A DNA stretch of 64,000 bases from contig NZ_CP014263.1 of assembly GCF_001988955.1 (NCBI RefSeq), positions 1,674,001-1,738,000 on the forward strand, given 5' to 3'. Source of the stretch: Spirosoma montaniterrae. Its GTDB lineage: Bacteria; Bacteroidota; Bacteroidia; Cytophagales; Spirosomataceae. The notes beneath the pieces were generated by a model that saw nothing but the letters and a program-made list of their open reading frames with translations, did no database searches and was not told the DNA's origin. Each line of letters starts with the position of its first letter. Positions within the stretch are counted from its first letter, which is position 1. Below are positions 56,120 through 64,000 of the stretch, piece after piece. The position numbers were made by a program, and so were the translations under genes.

Positions 56120-59100
56120 TTAAAAGCCGACGTTAACACCAAACAGGAAGGTTCTATACTGCGGGTAGGCCGCGTAGTCGAAGCCGAGGTCGGTGACCCG
56201 GCCCGACCCACCCGAGTTCGATTCGGGGTCGATGCCCGTATAGGGCGTGAACGTGAACAGGTTCTGAGCCGTGGCGTAGAACCTTACATTGTCAATTTTT
56301 GCCCAGCGCAGCAGCGATTGGGGCAGATTATAGCTGAGTGTAACCGTCTTGACGCGCAGGTACGAGCCGTCTTCGAGCCAGCGGGTCGAACTGCGCCGGT
56401 TGAAGCCGGGGTCGGTATGGTCGGCGCGGGGGATGTCGGTTACGTCGCCTTCCTGCCGCCACCGGTTACGGATAATGCGTGCTCCATTGGCAAACTGAAA
56501 CATGCTCTCCGTAACGGTGCGCGTTCCGTTGAAGACCTGCTTCCCCCCGACAAACTGGAGCAGCGCGTCGAGCGAGAAATTACCATACTGCACCGTGTTG
56601 GTCATGCCACCCGTAAAGCGTGGTATGGCATTGCCGATAACCACCCGGTCGCGCAGGTCGATGATGTTGTCGCCGTTCTGATCCACAAACCGCATGTCCC
56701 CTCCTTTAAACAGATAGCCCGTGGCGTTGTCGGCCCGCAGCCCGCGCTCGTTGTCGGTCGAACGGGCATATACGCCGTTGGCCTGCCAGCCGAAGAACGC
56801 GCCGATGGACTCGCCTTCACGCAACAGCCCGAACGTTTGCGCCTGCCCGAAGCCGGTATTGCCCGACGTATTAATGATGTCGGCCCCGCCCGACAGTTTG
56901 GTAATGCGGTTGCGGTTGAAGCTAATATTGAAATTGGTCGTCCAGCGCAGCCCTTCCCGCTCGATGTTGACCGTATTGAGGTCGAACTCGATGCCCCGGT
57001 TTTCGGTGCTGCCTACGTTTTGCAGCACACTGCCGAAGCCCGAGGTAAGCGGCAACTGTACATTCAGCAGCAGGTTGCTGGTCAGTTTCTGGTACAGATC
57101 GACGCTGAGGTTTACCCGCGATTTGAGAAACGACAGGTCGGCTCCCAGATTGAACTGATCGGTGGTCTCCCATTTGAGGTCGGGGTTGGCAATCAGCGAG
57201 GGAGCTACGCCGTTTTGCCCCACGTAGCCCTGCCCGGTGGCAAAACCGCCCTGACTGGTGTAGTTACCGATGCCGCCCTGGTTGCCGGTGCGCCCGTAGG
57301 AAGCCCGCAGTTTCAGATCGGAGACGACGCCCGACAGGTTTTTGAAGAAGTCCTCCCGGCCCACCTGCCAGCCCAGCGAAGCCGCCGGGAACAGCGCGTA
57401 GCGGTTGTTTTCGCCAAACTTCGACGAACCATCCCGGCGCAAACTGGCCTCTACGTAGTACTTACTGGCAAAAATATAGCCCACCCGTCCAAAGAGCGAC
57501 GCCAGCCCGTTGGCCGTGCGCGAGTTGGTGGCGGTAGTGGGCGTTGAAGCCGCGTTGAGCGTTTCGATGCTGTTGGTGCCGTAGTCGCGGGCAGCCGCCG
57601 TGGTAGTACTAAAATTGTTTTCCAACTGGCTGAACCCCAACAGCGCGTTGACGCGGTGCTGCCCGAACGTATTGATATAGTTGAGCGTGTGTTCAAAAAG
57701 CCAGTTGTTTTCGTCGTTATAGTTGGAATTCCCCTGCGCAAATGAGTTCCGGCGCGAGTTCGAGGGCTGAAAGAAATCATTCCGGTTCAGCACAATGTCC
57801 GATGCCCACGAGGTCTTAAAGTTCAGGCCGGGTAGAATCATATATTCGGCGAAGAAATTGCTCATCAGACGGGTGCGGGTGTTGAGCCGCGTTTCCAGAT
57901 CAGCCACCGCTATCGGGTTGAGGATTCCCGAAATATCCTCCAGAAAATACGAGCCGTCGATGGCATAGACAGGGTTGACCGGGGCTTTGAACAGAGCCGC
58001 CTGAAAAATGCCGCCTTCGTTTTCGGGAGCCTGATTGGTGATCCCCCGCGTGGCATTGAGACTCACGCCCAGCTTTAGCTTGTCCGATGCCTGATAATCG
58101 AGGTTCAGCTTACCGGTGTAGCGTTTGAAATCCGTATAAACTAAGTTGCCTTTCTGCTTGAGGTAAGAGCCGCTCAGAAAGAAACGCAGTTTGTTTTCCC
58201 CGCCCCGGATCGAGAGTTCGTAGTTGTCCATGCTGCCCTGCCGGATGACCTCATTGACCCAGTTGGTGTTGCTGATGCGCCCATTGCCGCCAATGATGCC
58301 GTCGTCGGGCAGGATGAACGCATACAATGAGGTGATGCCCGTGCCGGTAGCCCGCTGCTCCTGAATGAGTTCGATAAACTCCCGCGAGTCCATCAGTTTG
58401 GGCAAGCGGGTGCGGTCCACCTGCTGAATGCCTTTGTAGTAGTTCAGGTTGATCTGGGGTTTGCCCGCTTTGCCACGCTTGGTCGTAATCAACACTACGC
58501 CGTTGGCGGCCCGCGAGCCATAGATAGCAGCCGCAGCCGCATCTTTCAGAATCTCCATCGATTCCACGTCGTTGGGGTTGATGTCTGCCGTACCGCCCTC
58601 GAACTGAATGCCGTCCACGATAAACAGCGGGTTGTTGCCCGCGTTGATGGACGTAGTACCCCGCACCCGGATGGTAAAGTTGGTGGCTCCCGGTGCGCCC
58701 GTGTTCTGCACAATCTGCACCCCGGTGGCGCGTCCCTGCAACAGGGCTACGGGCGAGGTGACGGGCAGGTTCTCTATCTGCTTGCCGCTCACCGACGAAA
58801 CCGCACTGGTCAGGTCGCGCCGGTCTTTGGTGCCGTAGCCCACCACGACCACTTCGCTGAGGGCTTTGTTATCTTCTTCGAGCGTTACGTCCAACTGGCT
58901 GCGCCCATTGACTGCCACGCGCTGGGTGGCGTAGCCGATGTAAGAGAACACTATCGTGTTGTTAGCCGACGGTACGTTAAGTCGGTATGTACCATCGGCA
59001 CCAGTGGTAGTACCGGTCGTAGTGCCTTCTATCGATACGTTTACGCCGGGCAGGGCTTCGCGCCCGGTCCCTGTAGTAACCCGCCCGGTAAGGGTAATCG

Positions 59101-59173
59101 CCTGAGCAAGTCCTTCACCAATACTGCCGGTAAAAAGACTAAGGCAACACAGCAGGTAAATTAGTTTGGTCAT
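56120..59173 (-). CDS. SusC/RagA family TonB-linked outer-membrane transporter
   Basis: 1017 aa. Signal peptide (to about residue 23), CarboxypepD_reg-like domain (about 28-105), plug with the SusC hallmark (VVVVGYGTKDRRDLTSAVSS; IRVRGTTSINAGNNPLFIVDGI; IEILKDAAAAAIYGSRAANG-like) and a long barrel ending in an aromatic residue (GVNVGF). Takes up oligosaccharides with SusD. It is the first gene of a minus-strand unit running to RraA. The region upstream is AT-rich and shared with the divergent IclR gene. Confidence 0.94.
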   Translation of the reverse strand: MTKLIYLLCCLSLFTGSIGEGLAQAITLTGRVTTGTGREALPGVNVSIEGTTTGTTTGADGTYRLNVPSANNTIVFSYIGYATQRVAVNGRSQLDVTLEEDNKALSEVVVVGYGTKDRRDLTSAVSSVSGKQIENLPVTSPVALLQGRATGVQIVQNTGAPGATNFTIRVRGTTSINAGNNPLFIVDGIQFEGGTADINPNDVESMEILKDAAAAAIYGSRAANGVVLITTKRGKAGKPQINLNYYKGIQQVDRTRLPKLMDSREFIELIQEQRATGTGITSLYAFILPDDGIIGGNGRISNTNWVNEVIRQGSMDNYELSIRGGENKLRFFLSGSYLKQKGNLVYTDFKRYTGKLNLDYQASDKLKLGVSLNATRGITNQAPENEGGIFQAALFKAPVNPVYAIDGSYFLEDISGILNPIAVADLETRLNTRTRLMSNFFAEYMILPGLNFKTSWASDIVLNRNDFFQPSNSRRNSFAQGNSNYNDENNWLFEHTLNYINTFGQHRVNALLGFSQLENNFSTTTAAARDYGTNSIETLNAASTPTTATNSRTANGLASLFGRVGYIFASKYYVEASLRRDGSSKFGENNRYALFPAASLGWQVGREDFFKNLSGVVSDLKLRASYGRTGNQGGIGNYTSQGGFATGQGYVGQNGVAPSLIANPDLKWETTDQFNLGADLSFLKSRVNLSVDLYQKLTSNLLLNVQLPLTSGFGSVLQNVGSTENRGIEFDLNTVNIEREGLRWTTNFNISFNRNRITKLSGGADIINTSGNTGFGQAQTFGLLREGESIGAFFGWQANGVYARSTDNERGLRADNATGYLFKGGDMRFVDQNGDNIIDLRDRVVIGNAIPRFTGGMTNTVQYGNFSLDALLQFVGGKQVFNGTRTVTESMFQFANGARIIRNRWRQEGDVTDIPRADHTDPGFNRRSSTRWLEDGSYLRVKTVTLSYNLPQSLLRWAKIDNVRFYATAQNLFTFTPYTGIDPESNSGGSGRVTDLGFDYAAYPQYRTFLFGVNVGF

Positions 59174-59187
59174 CGGATATTTGTATT

Positions 59188-59216
59188 TTATAATGTAAAA
59201 ATTTAATTCATTATAA
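59188..59216. promoter_or_regulatory. AT-rich palindrome 1 near susC start
   Basis: TTATAATG (59188-59195) and CATTATAA (59209-59216), perfect 8-bp arms with 13-nt spacer, 15 nt upstream of the susC start. Shares ATTATAA with the palindrome near iclR. Confidence 0.5.
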
Positions 59217-59344
59217 TAGTAAGCATAGAGCGGAATTTTTAGTTTTCCAAACTAAACACAATTTTTTCTTGCAATAGATTAAGCTTGAATTTGGGTGTCC
59301 AGAATCAAAATGCTCTTAGTGTAGCAGTAAAGTGATTTTTGACG

Positions 59345-59359
59345 TATAATTAATTTATA
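59345..59359. promoter_or_regulatory. AT-rich palindrome 2 in the susC/IclR gap
   Basis: TATAA-TTAAT-TTATA, perfect 5-bp arms, about midway in the 260-bp gap. This gap holds no gene. Confidence 0.35.
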
Positions 59360-59401
59360 AGAAAGAAAAACAAACGTACCGCTTTGATTTCAATATTAGA
59401 G

Positions 59402-59422
59402 TTTATAATTTTATATTATAAA
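59402..59422. promoter_or_regulatory. AT-rich palindrome 3 before the IclR gene
   Basis: TTTATAAT-TTTAT-ATTATAAA, perfect 8-bp arms, 11 nt before the ATG of the regulator gene. Consistent with autoregulation by the IclR-type protein. Confidence 0.5.
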
Positions 59423-59433
59423 AATATAAATGC

Positions 59434-60174
59434 ATGATTCAAGTTATTCACAGAGCCTTCGACATATTGGAGTTTGTCGCTGCAGAGCCAAACCGCCCTA
59501 AATCGTTGACCGAAGTAGCCGAAGCGGCTGGACTGAATCCCGGCACCTGCGCTAACATCATGAAAACGATGGTTAGCCGACGATACCTTGATCAGGTCGG
59601 CCCGAAGAAAGGGTATTGCTTAGGATCGCAGGCATATTGGCTCACGGGTAATACTTCGTATCGGAAAGATATTCTCGAAACTGCCCGTCCGGAAATGGCT
59701 GGTCTTACCGCCAGATTAAACGAAAGCTGCCTGCTGTCTGTGCTGAACGGCGATCAGCGGCTCATCATTCACCGCGAATTGTGCGATCAGCCACTTCAAG
59801 TACAGACGGCCAACGAAAAACACGCCTATGATTCGGCTTCGGGGCGGCTGTTGGTAAGCCTGCTGAACGATGCTGATCTGGTCAAGTTCAAAAATCGTTA
59901 CGGCCTACCTACAGCCGAACTGTGGGAAGAAGCCACCAGCGAACCGGCGTTTTACAGCCAGATAAAGGCTGTTCGGGATCGTGGTTATGCCTTTCAGGAA
60001 AGTACTCGTCAGGTCATTGGCTATGGGGTAGGGGTTTTTCGGCAGCAGGAAGTCGTGGCCAGTTTGAGCGTATATCTGCCATTGTATCGCCACACGCCCG
60101 AAAAAGCCCAGGCCGTTCTGCATGATCTTCAGCGAACGGCCCAGGTCATCAGCCAGAGCCTAACGGGTGGTTGA
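59434..60174 (+). CDS. IclR-family transcriptional regulator
   Basis: 246 aa. An N-terminal winged helix (AFDILEFVAAEPNRPKSLTEVAEAAGLN; CANIMKTMVSRRYL) and an effector-binding domain (about 75-245: LNESCLLSVLNGDQRLIIHRE, GYAFQES) match IclR proteins, which often control sugar-acid catabolism (KdgR type). Divergent from susC; the effector may be a product of the uronate path such as 2-keto-3-deoxygluconate (inference). The 3' end overlaps the next minus-strand frame by 15 bp. Confidence 0.88.
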   Translation: MIQVIHRAFDILEFVAAEPNRPKSLTEVAEAAGLNPGTCANIMKTMVSRRYLDQVGPKKGYCLGSQAYWLTGNTSYRKDILETARPEMAGLTARLNESCLLSVLNGDQRLIIHRELCDQPLQVQTANEKHAYDSASGRLLVSLLNDADLVKFKNRYGLPTAELWEEATSEPAFYSQIKAVRDRGYAFQESTRQVIGYGVGVFRQQEVVASLSVYLPLYRHTPEKAQAVLHDLQRTAQVISQSLTGG

Positions 60175-60396
60175 CTGGAGCAATGCTAACTGCTGGCCGC
60201 TGAGGTCGGTCTGGGCTACGTAACCAATTTTCAGCCCCTTTGTCTCTACAACTTGTTGATAATCAGAGAATTTATATCTAAGGTGACTGCCTGCACTATC
60301 ATAAACGGTAATCACTACGTTTCCCCACTCATCTCTTTTTTTCCTTAGCCCATCGTTTTCCCATTGCTCACCGGTGTATGTGGGGCAACTTTGCAC
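60160..60396 (-). CDS. Uncertain small protein, possible gene remnant
   Basis: 78 codons (starting MQSCPTYTGEQWENDGLRKK), soluble. The region before it on the minus strand (to 60560) has a second frame (KPTTCNTTIENNDPEARLRQ...) that could be the upstream half of the same gene after a frameshift. No domain is recognised. It overlaps the IclR gene 3' end. Probably a broken or small unknown gene. Confidence 0.35.
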   Translation of the reverse strand: MQSCPTYTGEQWENDGLRKKRDEWGNVVITVYDSAGSHLRYKFSDYQQVVETKGLKIGYVAQTDLSGQQLALLQSTTR

Positions 60397-60550
60397 AGAG
60401 CCATACCGCTGATTTCAGGAGGTGGCTGCTGACGTAACCGAGCTTCCGGGTCGTTGTTTTCAATAGTAGTATTACAAGTTGTTGGTTTAAAGATGCCAAG
60501 CTGACCGAACGGGTTGTAACGGGGCCTGTGAGTAAAATTGTCGGGGATAC

Positions 60551-60943
60551 TCACCGGCATGAGTACGTTATGACCCGCTGCTCTACGAATACCAACCCAC
60601 AGATTACCATTATTTCACCTACGAAGTAAGCCACGCCTAAGGCGGTCAGTTGACTGTAGTAAGCCACAACCAGATAGGCCGTTAGGGCGCAATACAGTCC
60701 GTTGGCCACGCTGACCACCCGTAGAAACGGTCGCCAGTTGCCTTTCACGAATAAAAAGCAAACCCCCGAATACAGGGCCAGCCCTGCTGCCACGATAGCC
60801 GAGAGCACCAGCCACCGGCGGGGCATGCCGAACCACGGTTCGAAAGGCATCAGGACCACCGTCAGGCCGATGAACGTCAGCACGGCCCCCAGGCTGTCGA
60901 TTAGAAAGAGTCGGTTCGGGTTTTGGACGAGGGTACGTATCAT
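60551..60943 (-). CDS. Small four-helix membrane protein, unknown
   Basis: 130 aa with four hydrophobic helices (about 14-34, 43-65, 72-95 and 100-120). The first helix follows a short positive N-terminus (MIRTLVQNPNRLF). It looks like an uncharacterised integral membrane family that occurs with small redox or DoxX proteins in Bacteroidota, but I do not recognise a named one. No catalytic residues. It is alone, with relic DNA upstream. Confidence 0.55.
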   Translation of the reverse strand: MIRTLVQNPNRLFLIDSLGAVLTFIGLTVVLMPFEPWFGMPRRWLVLSAIVAAGLALYSGVCFLFVKGNWRPFLRVVSVANGLYCALTAYLVVAYYSQLTALGVAYFVGEIMVICGLVFVEQRVITYSCR

Positions 60944-61193
60944 TAGTGCTGGTGTTTGGAAACGAGTGAGTTATCGGTGGAGGCCACCAGCAGAAAGCAC
61001 CCCATCCCGGCACTGAGCCACCGACGAAAGTAGCTCACCGCCAGCAGGGCACCGCCCACAAGGTCATTGACCGTAACGGCCCAGGCCGTTGATAATCAGA
61101 ATACGCTTGCTCATGAGCGAAATGAGGTCAGATGGAAGCTCAAAAGTAGCGTTGTCCAGATAGCCAGATGAAGACATTTGTCTAAAAACCATA
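60944..61193 (-). other. Gap with gene fragments but no intact gene
   Basis: A minus-strand ATG at 61114 opens MSKRILIINGLGRYG and stops at once, resembling the first residues of a flavodoxin-like reductase. A second frame just after reads AVTVNDLVGGALLAVSYFRR, like a membrane segment. Both look like deletion remnants. Confidence 0.35.
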
Positions 61194-61874
61194 CTACTTG
61201 TGGGTGAGTTGCAGCATCTGATTCCCATTTTTTTGAAATTCATAATCTACATTCACAATTTCAATGATGAAGTCGGATTCCAGGTGCTTTATCAAGTCGG
61301 CCACCAGTTCGGACTGTTCGGCGTTTAAATTCAAGATGGGAAATATCCGAACCTGATTGCATATCCTCAGCATTTCCGTTAGGGTAGCCAGGTGAAAGTC
61401 CAATCCCAATTGAGAGTACAGCAGTAGAAAATGCGAACTTAAGCCTAAGTCGAACGAGGCATTCCCGAAGGCAGTTCTGGCAGGCATTTCGTGATCTACA
61501 TAGCGAAACGCTCGTTTTCCTTTCTCGAAATCTTCCAGAAAATGGTTCATCGCTGCTAAACGAATCGTTGCCAGTTCTTCGATCGTTTTGATCTTTGTCC
61601 AGACAAACTTTTGGAGATTATTTTTGGTCTGCTCAATCACAACATCTTTTGTCTCCATGATTCGTTGTCTAAGCTCAGCAGTAGAGAATTTATAAATGGG
61701 GTCGATAGAAACAACGTTTTTTCGTAGCTGCGTCATTTCAGCATTAAAACTTGCCGGTCCATCGCCAACACTAACAATCCGCTTGTTTAGGTCTTCGTCG
61801 CGGAGATTGAACATGGCTCTGTATTCATTCAGGTTGCGTCCCCAGGGAACGGTAGTGCTTAGTTCGAATGGCAT
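61194..61874 (-). CDS. SAM-dependent methyltransferase-like protein
   Basis: 226 aa. A Rossmann-like start shows motif I as RIVSVGDGPASFNAEM followed by VVSIDPIY (acidic residue at the end of strand 2), and a later FDLGLSSHFLLLY in the place of motif IV/V. The N-terminus reads MPFELSTTVPWGRNLNEYRAMF. Similar small stand-alone methyltransferase-like proteins are common, with substrates mostly unknown. It is 50 bp after the DoxX gene. Confidence 0.7.
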   Translation of the reverse strand: MPFELSTTVPWGRNLNEYRAMFNLRDEDLNKRIVSVGDGPASFNAEMTQLRKNVVSIDPIYKFSTAELRQRIMETKDVVIEQTKNNLQKFVWTKIKTIEELATIRLAAMNHFLEDFEKGKRAFRYVDHEMPARTAFGNASFDLGLSSHFLLLYSQLGLDFHLATLTEMLRICNQVRIFPILNLNAEQSELVADLIKHLESDFIIEIVNVDYEFQKNGNQMLQLTHK

Positions 61875-61924
61875 CAGTCATTTGTTAAAACTTTAGGCTG
61901 CGCAAAACCGCGCAAAAGAAACGC

Positions 61925-62395
61925 TTATCGCCAGTCAATTAGGCTGGGATGTAGGGTGGTTAGATAGACCCAGGCGATAAAGAAAAACTGCAAGGGAATT
62001 CTAAACCATAGATACGTAGGACCCTTTCCGGTGAAGGTGGCCTGCTGATAATCAATTGAGAGCAGAGCTGCCTTTATATTGGCCGGCAGAATCAGCAGGA
62101 AAAAAATGATCAACAGCCAACCCGCCACCGGTTGGGTAGCCGGAACTAACAAACTGACTGCAGCGACAATTTCCAGAATTCCTGTAACCTTAACGACAAC
62201 TGCTTTAAACGGAATGAAATCAGGAATCATCAGCGACATACCGTTTGTAAACGTAAAGTGGCCAATCGCCGTGAAAAGCAGCATCATAGCCATGCCAATT
62301 CGCCCGGCCAGCGGTATGTTCCAGCCTTTTCCGGTAAAATACAGGCTAAACAGGGCGATAACGAACGTTCCAAGCAAAACAAGTAGTGGTTTCAT
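61925..62395 (-). CDS. DoxX-family membrane protein
   Basis: 156 aa with four membrane helices. The pattern of the DoxX/DUF4267-like family is seen in GRIGMAMMLLFTAIGHFTF, VVVKVTGILEIVAAVSLLVP and WLLIIFFLLILPANIKAAL. These are thought to act with thiol or quinone redox partners. The gene lies 9 bp after the DUF4386-like gene in the same direction. Assignment is by topology and motif; function unknown. Confidence 0.78.
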   Translation of the reverse strand: MKPLLVLLGTFVIALFSLYFTGKGWNIPLAGRIGMAMMLLFTAIGHFTFTNGMSLMIPDFIPFKAVVVKVTGILEIVAAVSLLVPATQPVAGWLLIIFFLLILPANIKAALLSIDYQQATFTGKGPTYLWFRIPLQFFFIAWVYLTTLHPSLIDWR

Positions 62396-62404
62396 GGTAA
62401 AAGG

Positions 62405-63124
62405 TTAGCTAAGTACGTTTGGTTGTAAACAGGACAGATTGAATCCTCTTCGAATAAGCCATACGGCGACCGTCATTTCGTAGAGGAAGATGGGGAAAGC
62501 CAGCAGAAAGCCCATCGCCGACACTTGTTGGACGATGCCAAATAGTTCGAGGAGCGACACGGCAAGGATTAACGCTGCCGCCGTCAGGCCCAGCAGGGCG
62601 ATGGGTTTGGGCAAAAGACGGGAAACAAGAAATACGTAGCTGTACAGGATCGTATTGACACCCAGCATAAAATTAGGCCCCAAAATAAATGTCCAGCCGT
62701 GAATGCCTCGGAGGGTTGCCCCGACCGATTCAAAATGGCCTATATCGGGCTGGGAAGCGCCTATGAATGCCTTGCTCAAACTAATTAATGCCAGCACGCT
62801 GACCAATCCAATCAAAATAAACACCACTTCCAGCGCTCTGAAAAACACGTAGCCCAGTCCCAGACTTTCGTTCACGGCCCGAAGAAACGGATACATAAAC
62901 AGGCCAGTGCCGATGGCTGTAACGGCCAGCATCAACTCAAAAACGGCCCCCAAAATAACCCCGTTCGCCTGTACTATGCTTATCGTCAGGTACTCAGGAT
63001 TTGCCAGAACCGGAGCGTACAGCAACTTGCCTGCAATTGACGTAACGGCTGCCAAAATGAAGCAAATCCCCGTGGCCACGGCGTTTCTTCTGTTGATATA
63101 AGTGAGTGTATTGATAGGAGCCAT
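62405..63124 (-). CDS. DUF4386-like membrane protein
   Basis: 239 aa with six membrane helices. The pattern NAVATGICFILAAVTSIAGKLLYAPVL, ELMLAVTAIGTGLFMYPFLRAVNESLGLGYVFFRALEV and GIHGWTFILGPNFMLGVNTILYSYVF fits the DUF4386 family found in soil Bacteroidota and Firmicutes. No function is known. Between the TonB-receptor gene (13 bp) and doxX (9 bp), so part of one transcript. Confidence 0.8.
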   Translation of the reverse strand: MAPINTLTYINRRNAVATGICFILAAVTSIAGKLLYAPVLANPEYLTISIVQANGVILGAVFELMLAVTAIGTGLFMYPFLRAVNESLGLGYVFFRALEVVFILIGLVSVLALISLSKAFIGASQPDIGHFESVGATLRGIHGWTFILGPNFMLGVNTILYSYVFLVSRLLPKPIALLGLTAAALILAVSLLELFGIVQQVSAMGFLLAFPIFLYEMTVAVWLIRRGFNLSCLQPNVLS

Positions 63125-63137
63125 GAATGGTTCTCGG

Positions 63138-64000
63138 TTAAAATTCCACTTTGTAGCTTAGATTAGGGATAGACAGGGTGGGCCGTTCCTGATCGACAGT
63201 ATTTGCTAGCTGGTTAAAAAGGTGCCCCCTGAAATCGGGTTGCTGCGTCAGGTTCAGGAGTTTCAGGGCAATCTCGCTCGTCCGCTTCTTCCGGTTGATG
63301 CGGTAAATAGCCGTGAAATGAACATGCAGTAAGGGGTCTGATTGCAATGAAAAGGCGTTGGTTTCGTCGTACACGACCATTTTGGCTTTTACCGATGCCG
63401 TCTCATCGACGGGCGAGTACCAGTTGCCGCCCTGGTAGCTCAGTCGGGTATTCAAACTGAGGGTATTTTGCTTAGCCCTGCCCGTGGCCCACTCTTTCCC
63501 GATCAAGAAATTGACCACGTACCGGCGGTTAAAACGGGTATTTCGCCAGATACCGTCGCCCCCTTTGTATTCGGCGTTGAACAACGATCCCGACAGCAGA
63601 TAGTAATAGCCTTTCGACACGTATTTTTCGAGCATCAGGTCAATACCGTAGTTTCGGCCCACGCCCGTGTTTTGCAACTTCTCGCCGAAGAACAGGTCGC
63701 TTTGCAGGTTGATGAACGAAAACGAGCTATCGGGGATGACCGGAATCGAAAACAATTGCTGGTAATATGGCTCAATTTTCAGGTGGACCAGTTCAGAGAG
63801 GTTCCAGTCGTAGCTGAGAACGAGGTGATGCGCTTTCGAGAAGTCGAGGGTTTTATTAACCGCTTTCTCGCCCGTTGTGAGCGAATTGTTAAAATAGTAG
63901 TTCAGCTTCTCCAGTCGGCTGTGCAATCCATAAGCCAAGCCCAGGATGTGGTTCGCGTTAATCTGATGCCGAACCCCAATTCTCGGCTCCACGGTGTAGC
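63138..64000 (-). CDS. TonB-dependent receptor, C-terminal part (cut by window edge)
   Basis: At least 287 codons of beta-barrel, ending in SIPNLSYKVEF with a terminal aromatic residue. Alternating amphipathic strands (YYYLLSGSLFNAEYKG, NTLSLNTRLSYQGGNWYSPVDE, HVHFTAIYRINRKKRTSEIALKLLNLTQQPDF) are typical of outer-membrane TonB-dependent receptors. The frame is open to the window edge, so the N-terminal plug lies outside. Function and ligand unknown. Confidence 0.78.
   Translation of the reverse strand, partial: YTVEPRIGVRHQINANHILGLAYGLHSRLEKLNYYFNNSLTTGEKAVNKTLDFSKAHHLVLSYDWNLSELVHLKIEPYYQQLFSIPVIPDSSFSFINLQSDLFFGEKLQNTGVGRNYGIDLMLEKYVSKGYYYLLSGSLFNAEYKGGDGIWRNTRFNRRYVVNFLIGKEWATGRAKQNTLSLNTRLSYQGGNWYSPVDETASVKAKMVVYDETNAFSLQSDPLLHVHFTAIYRINRKKRTSEIALKLLNLTQQPDFRGHLFNQLANTVDQERPTLSIPNLSYKVEF

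Noticed and set aside
56318..57547. Long open frame (409 codons) on the plus strand within susC
   Set aside because: It is the antisense of a well-supported SusC barrel; composition is odd, no domain seen. High-GC coding DNA often gives such frames.

Overview
The window looks like chromosome of a Bacteroidota bacterium of the order Cytophagales, with a Spirosoma-like gene repertoire. Evidence: SusC/SusD pairs, a type IX secretion sorting domain (CHU_C type), 7TMR-DISM sensor kinases, promoters of the TAnnTTTG type, few Shine-Dalgarno sequences, and moderately high GC coding DNA with AT-rich intergenic islands. No tRNA, rRNA or CRISPR array was seen. Annotation was by eye, so family names rest on motifs and not on database searches.

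Layout. 45-7271: an intramembrane protease, an ECF sigma factor, a membrane anti-sigma-like TPR protein, a cytoplasmic subtilase and a membrane-anchored periplasmic CHAT protease, all on the + strand; this looks like a proteolytic signalling module. 7237-16130 (-): an exonuclease, a membrane AraC-type regulator, an S41-like peptidase, three small secreted paralogues, a two-gene unit of unknown function and a TonB-type outer-membrane protein. Three transcription units here share a complex operator (GACTCA/TGAGTC half-sites) at nearly the same distance from the promoter. 16165-17550: a TnpB insertion element with a divergent ribbon-helix-helix gene, placed at the 3' end of a FUSC-family transporter gene. 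19882-33056: housekeeping genes (rpiB, zwf, pgl, pyrG, yidC, hemL, a glycosyltransferase, hisS), with long and varied inverted repeats placed just before several start codons. 33250-39836: katG, a T9SS-sorted protein, an OmpA-domain relic, a frameshifted flavin monooxygenase and a lipoprotein.

40025-46402 holds three consecutive 7TMR-DISM sensor kinases and one NarL/LuxR response regulator. The kinases are degenerate in complementary ways: the first keeps the phospho-acceptor His but lacks a recognisable ATP site, the second keeps the ATP site but has Arg at the His position, and the third has Tyr there and a degenerate ATP site. Near-identical 18-bp palindromes lie upstream of the first and third kinase genes.

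46491-47334 is a graveyard with AraC and SusC relics. 47348-59173 (-) is a polysaccharide utilisation locus with SusC, SusD, a lipoprotein, UxuA-like mannonate dehydratase, an SDR oxidoreductase, a GH2 glycosidase, an MFS transporter and an RraA-like protein; it probably handles a uronic-acid-containing glycan. A divergent IclR regulator is separated from susC by an AT-rich stretch with three palindromes. 60160-64000 (-) has small membrane proteins, a methyltransferase, DoxX, a DUF4386-like protein and the end of a TonB-dependent receptor cut by the window edge.
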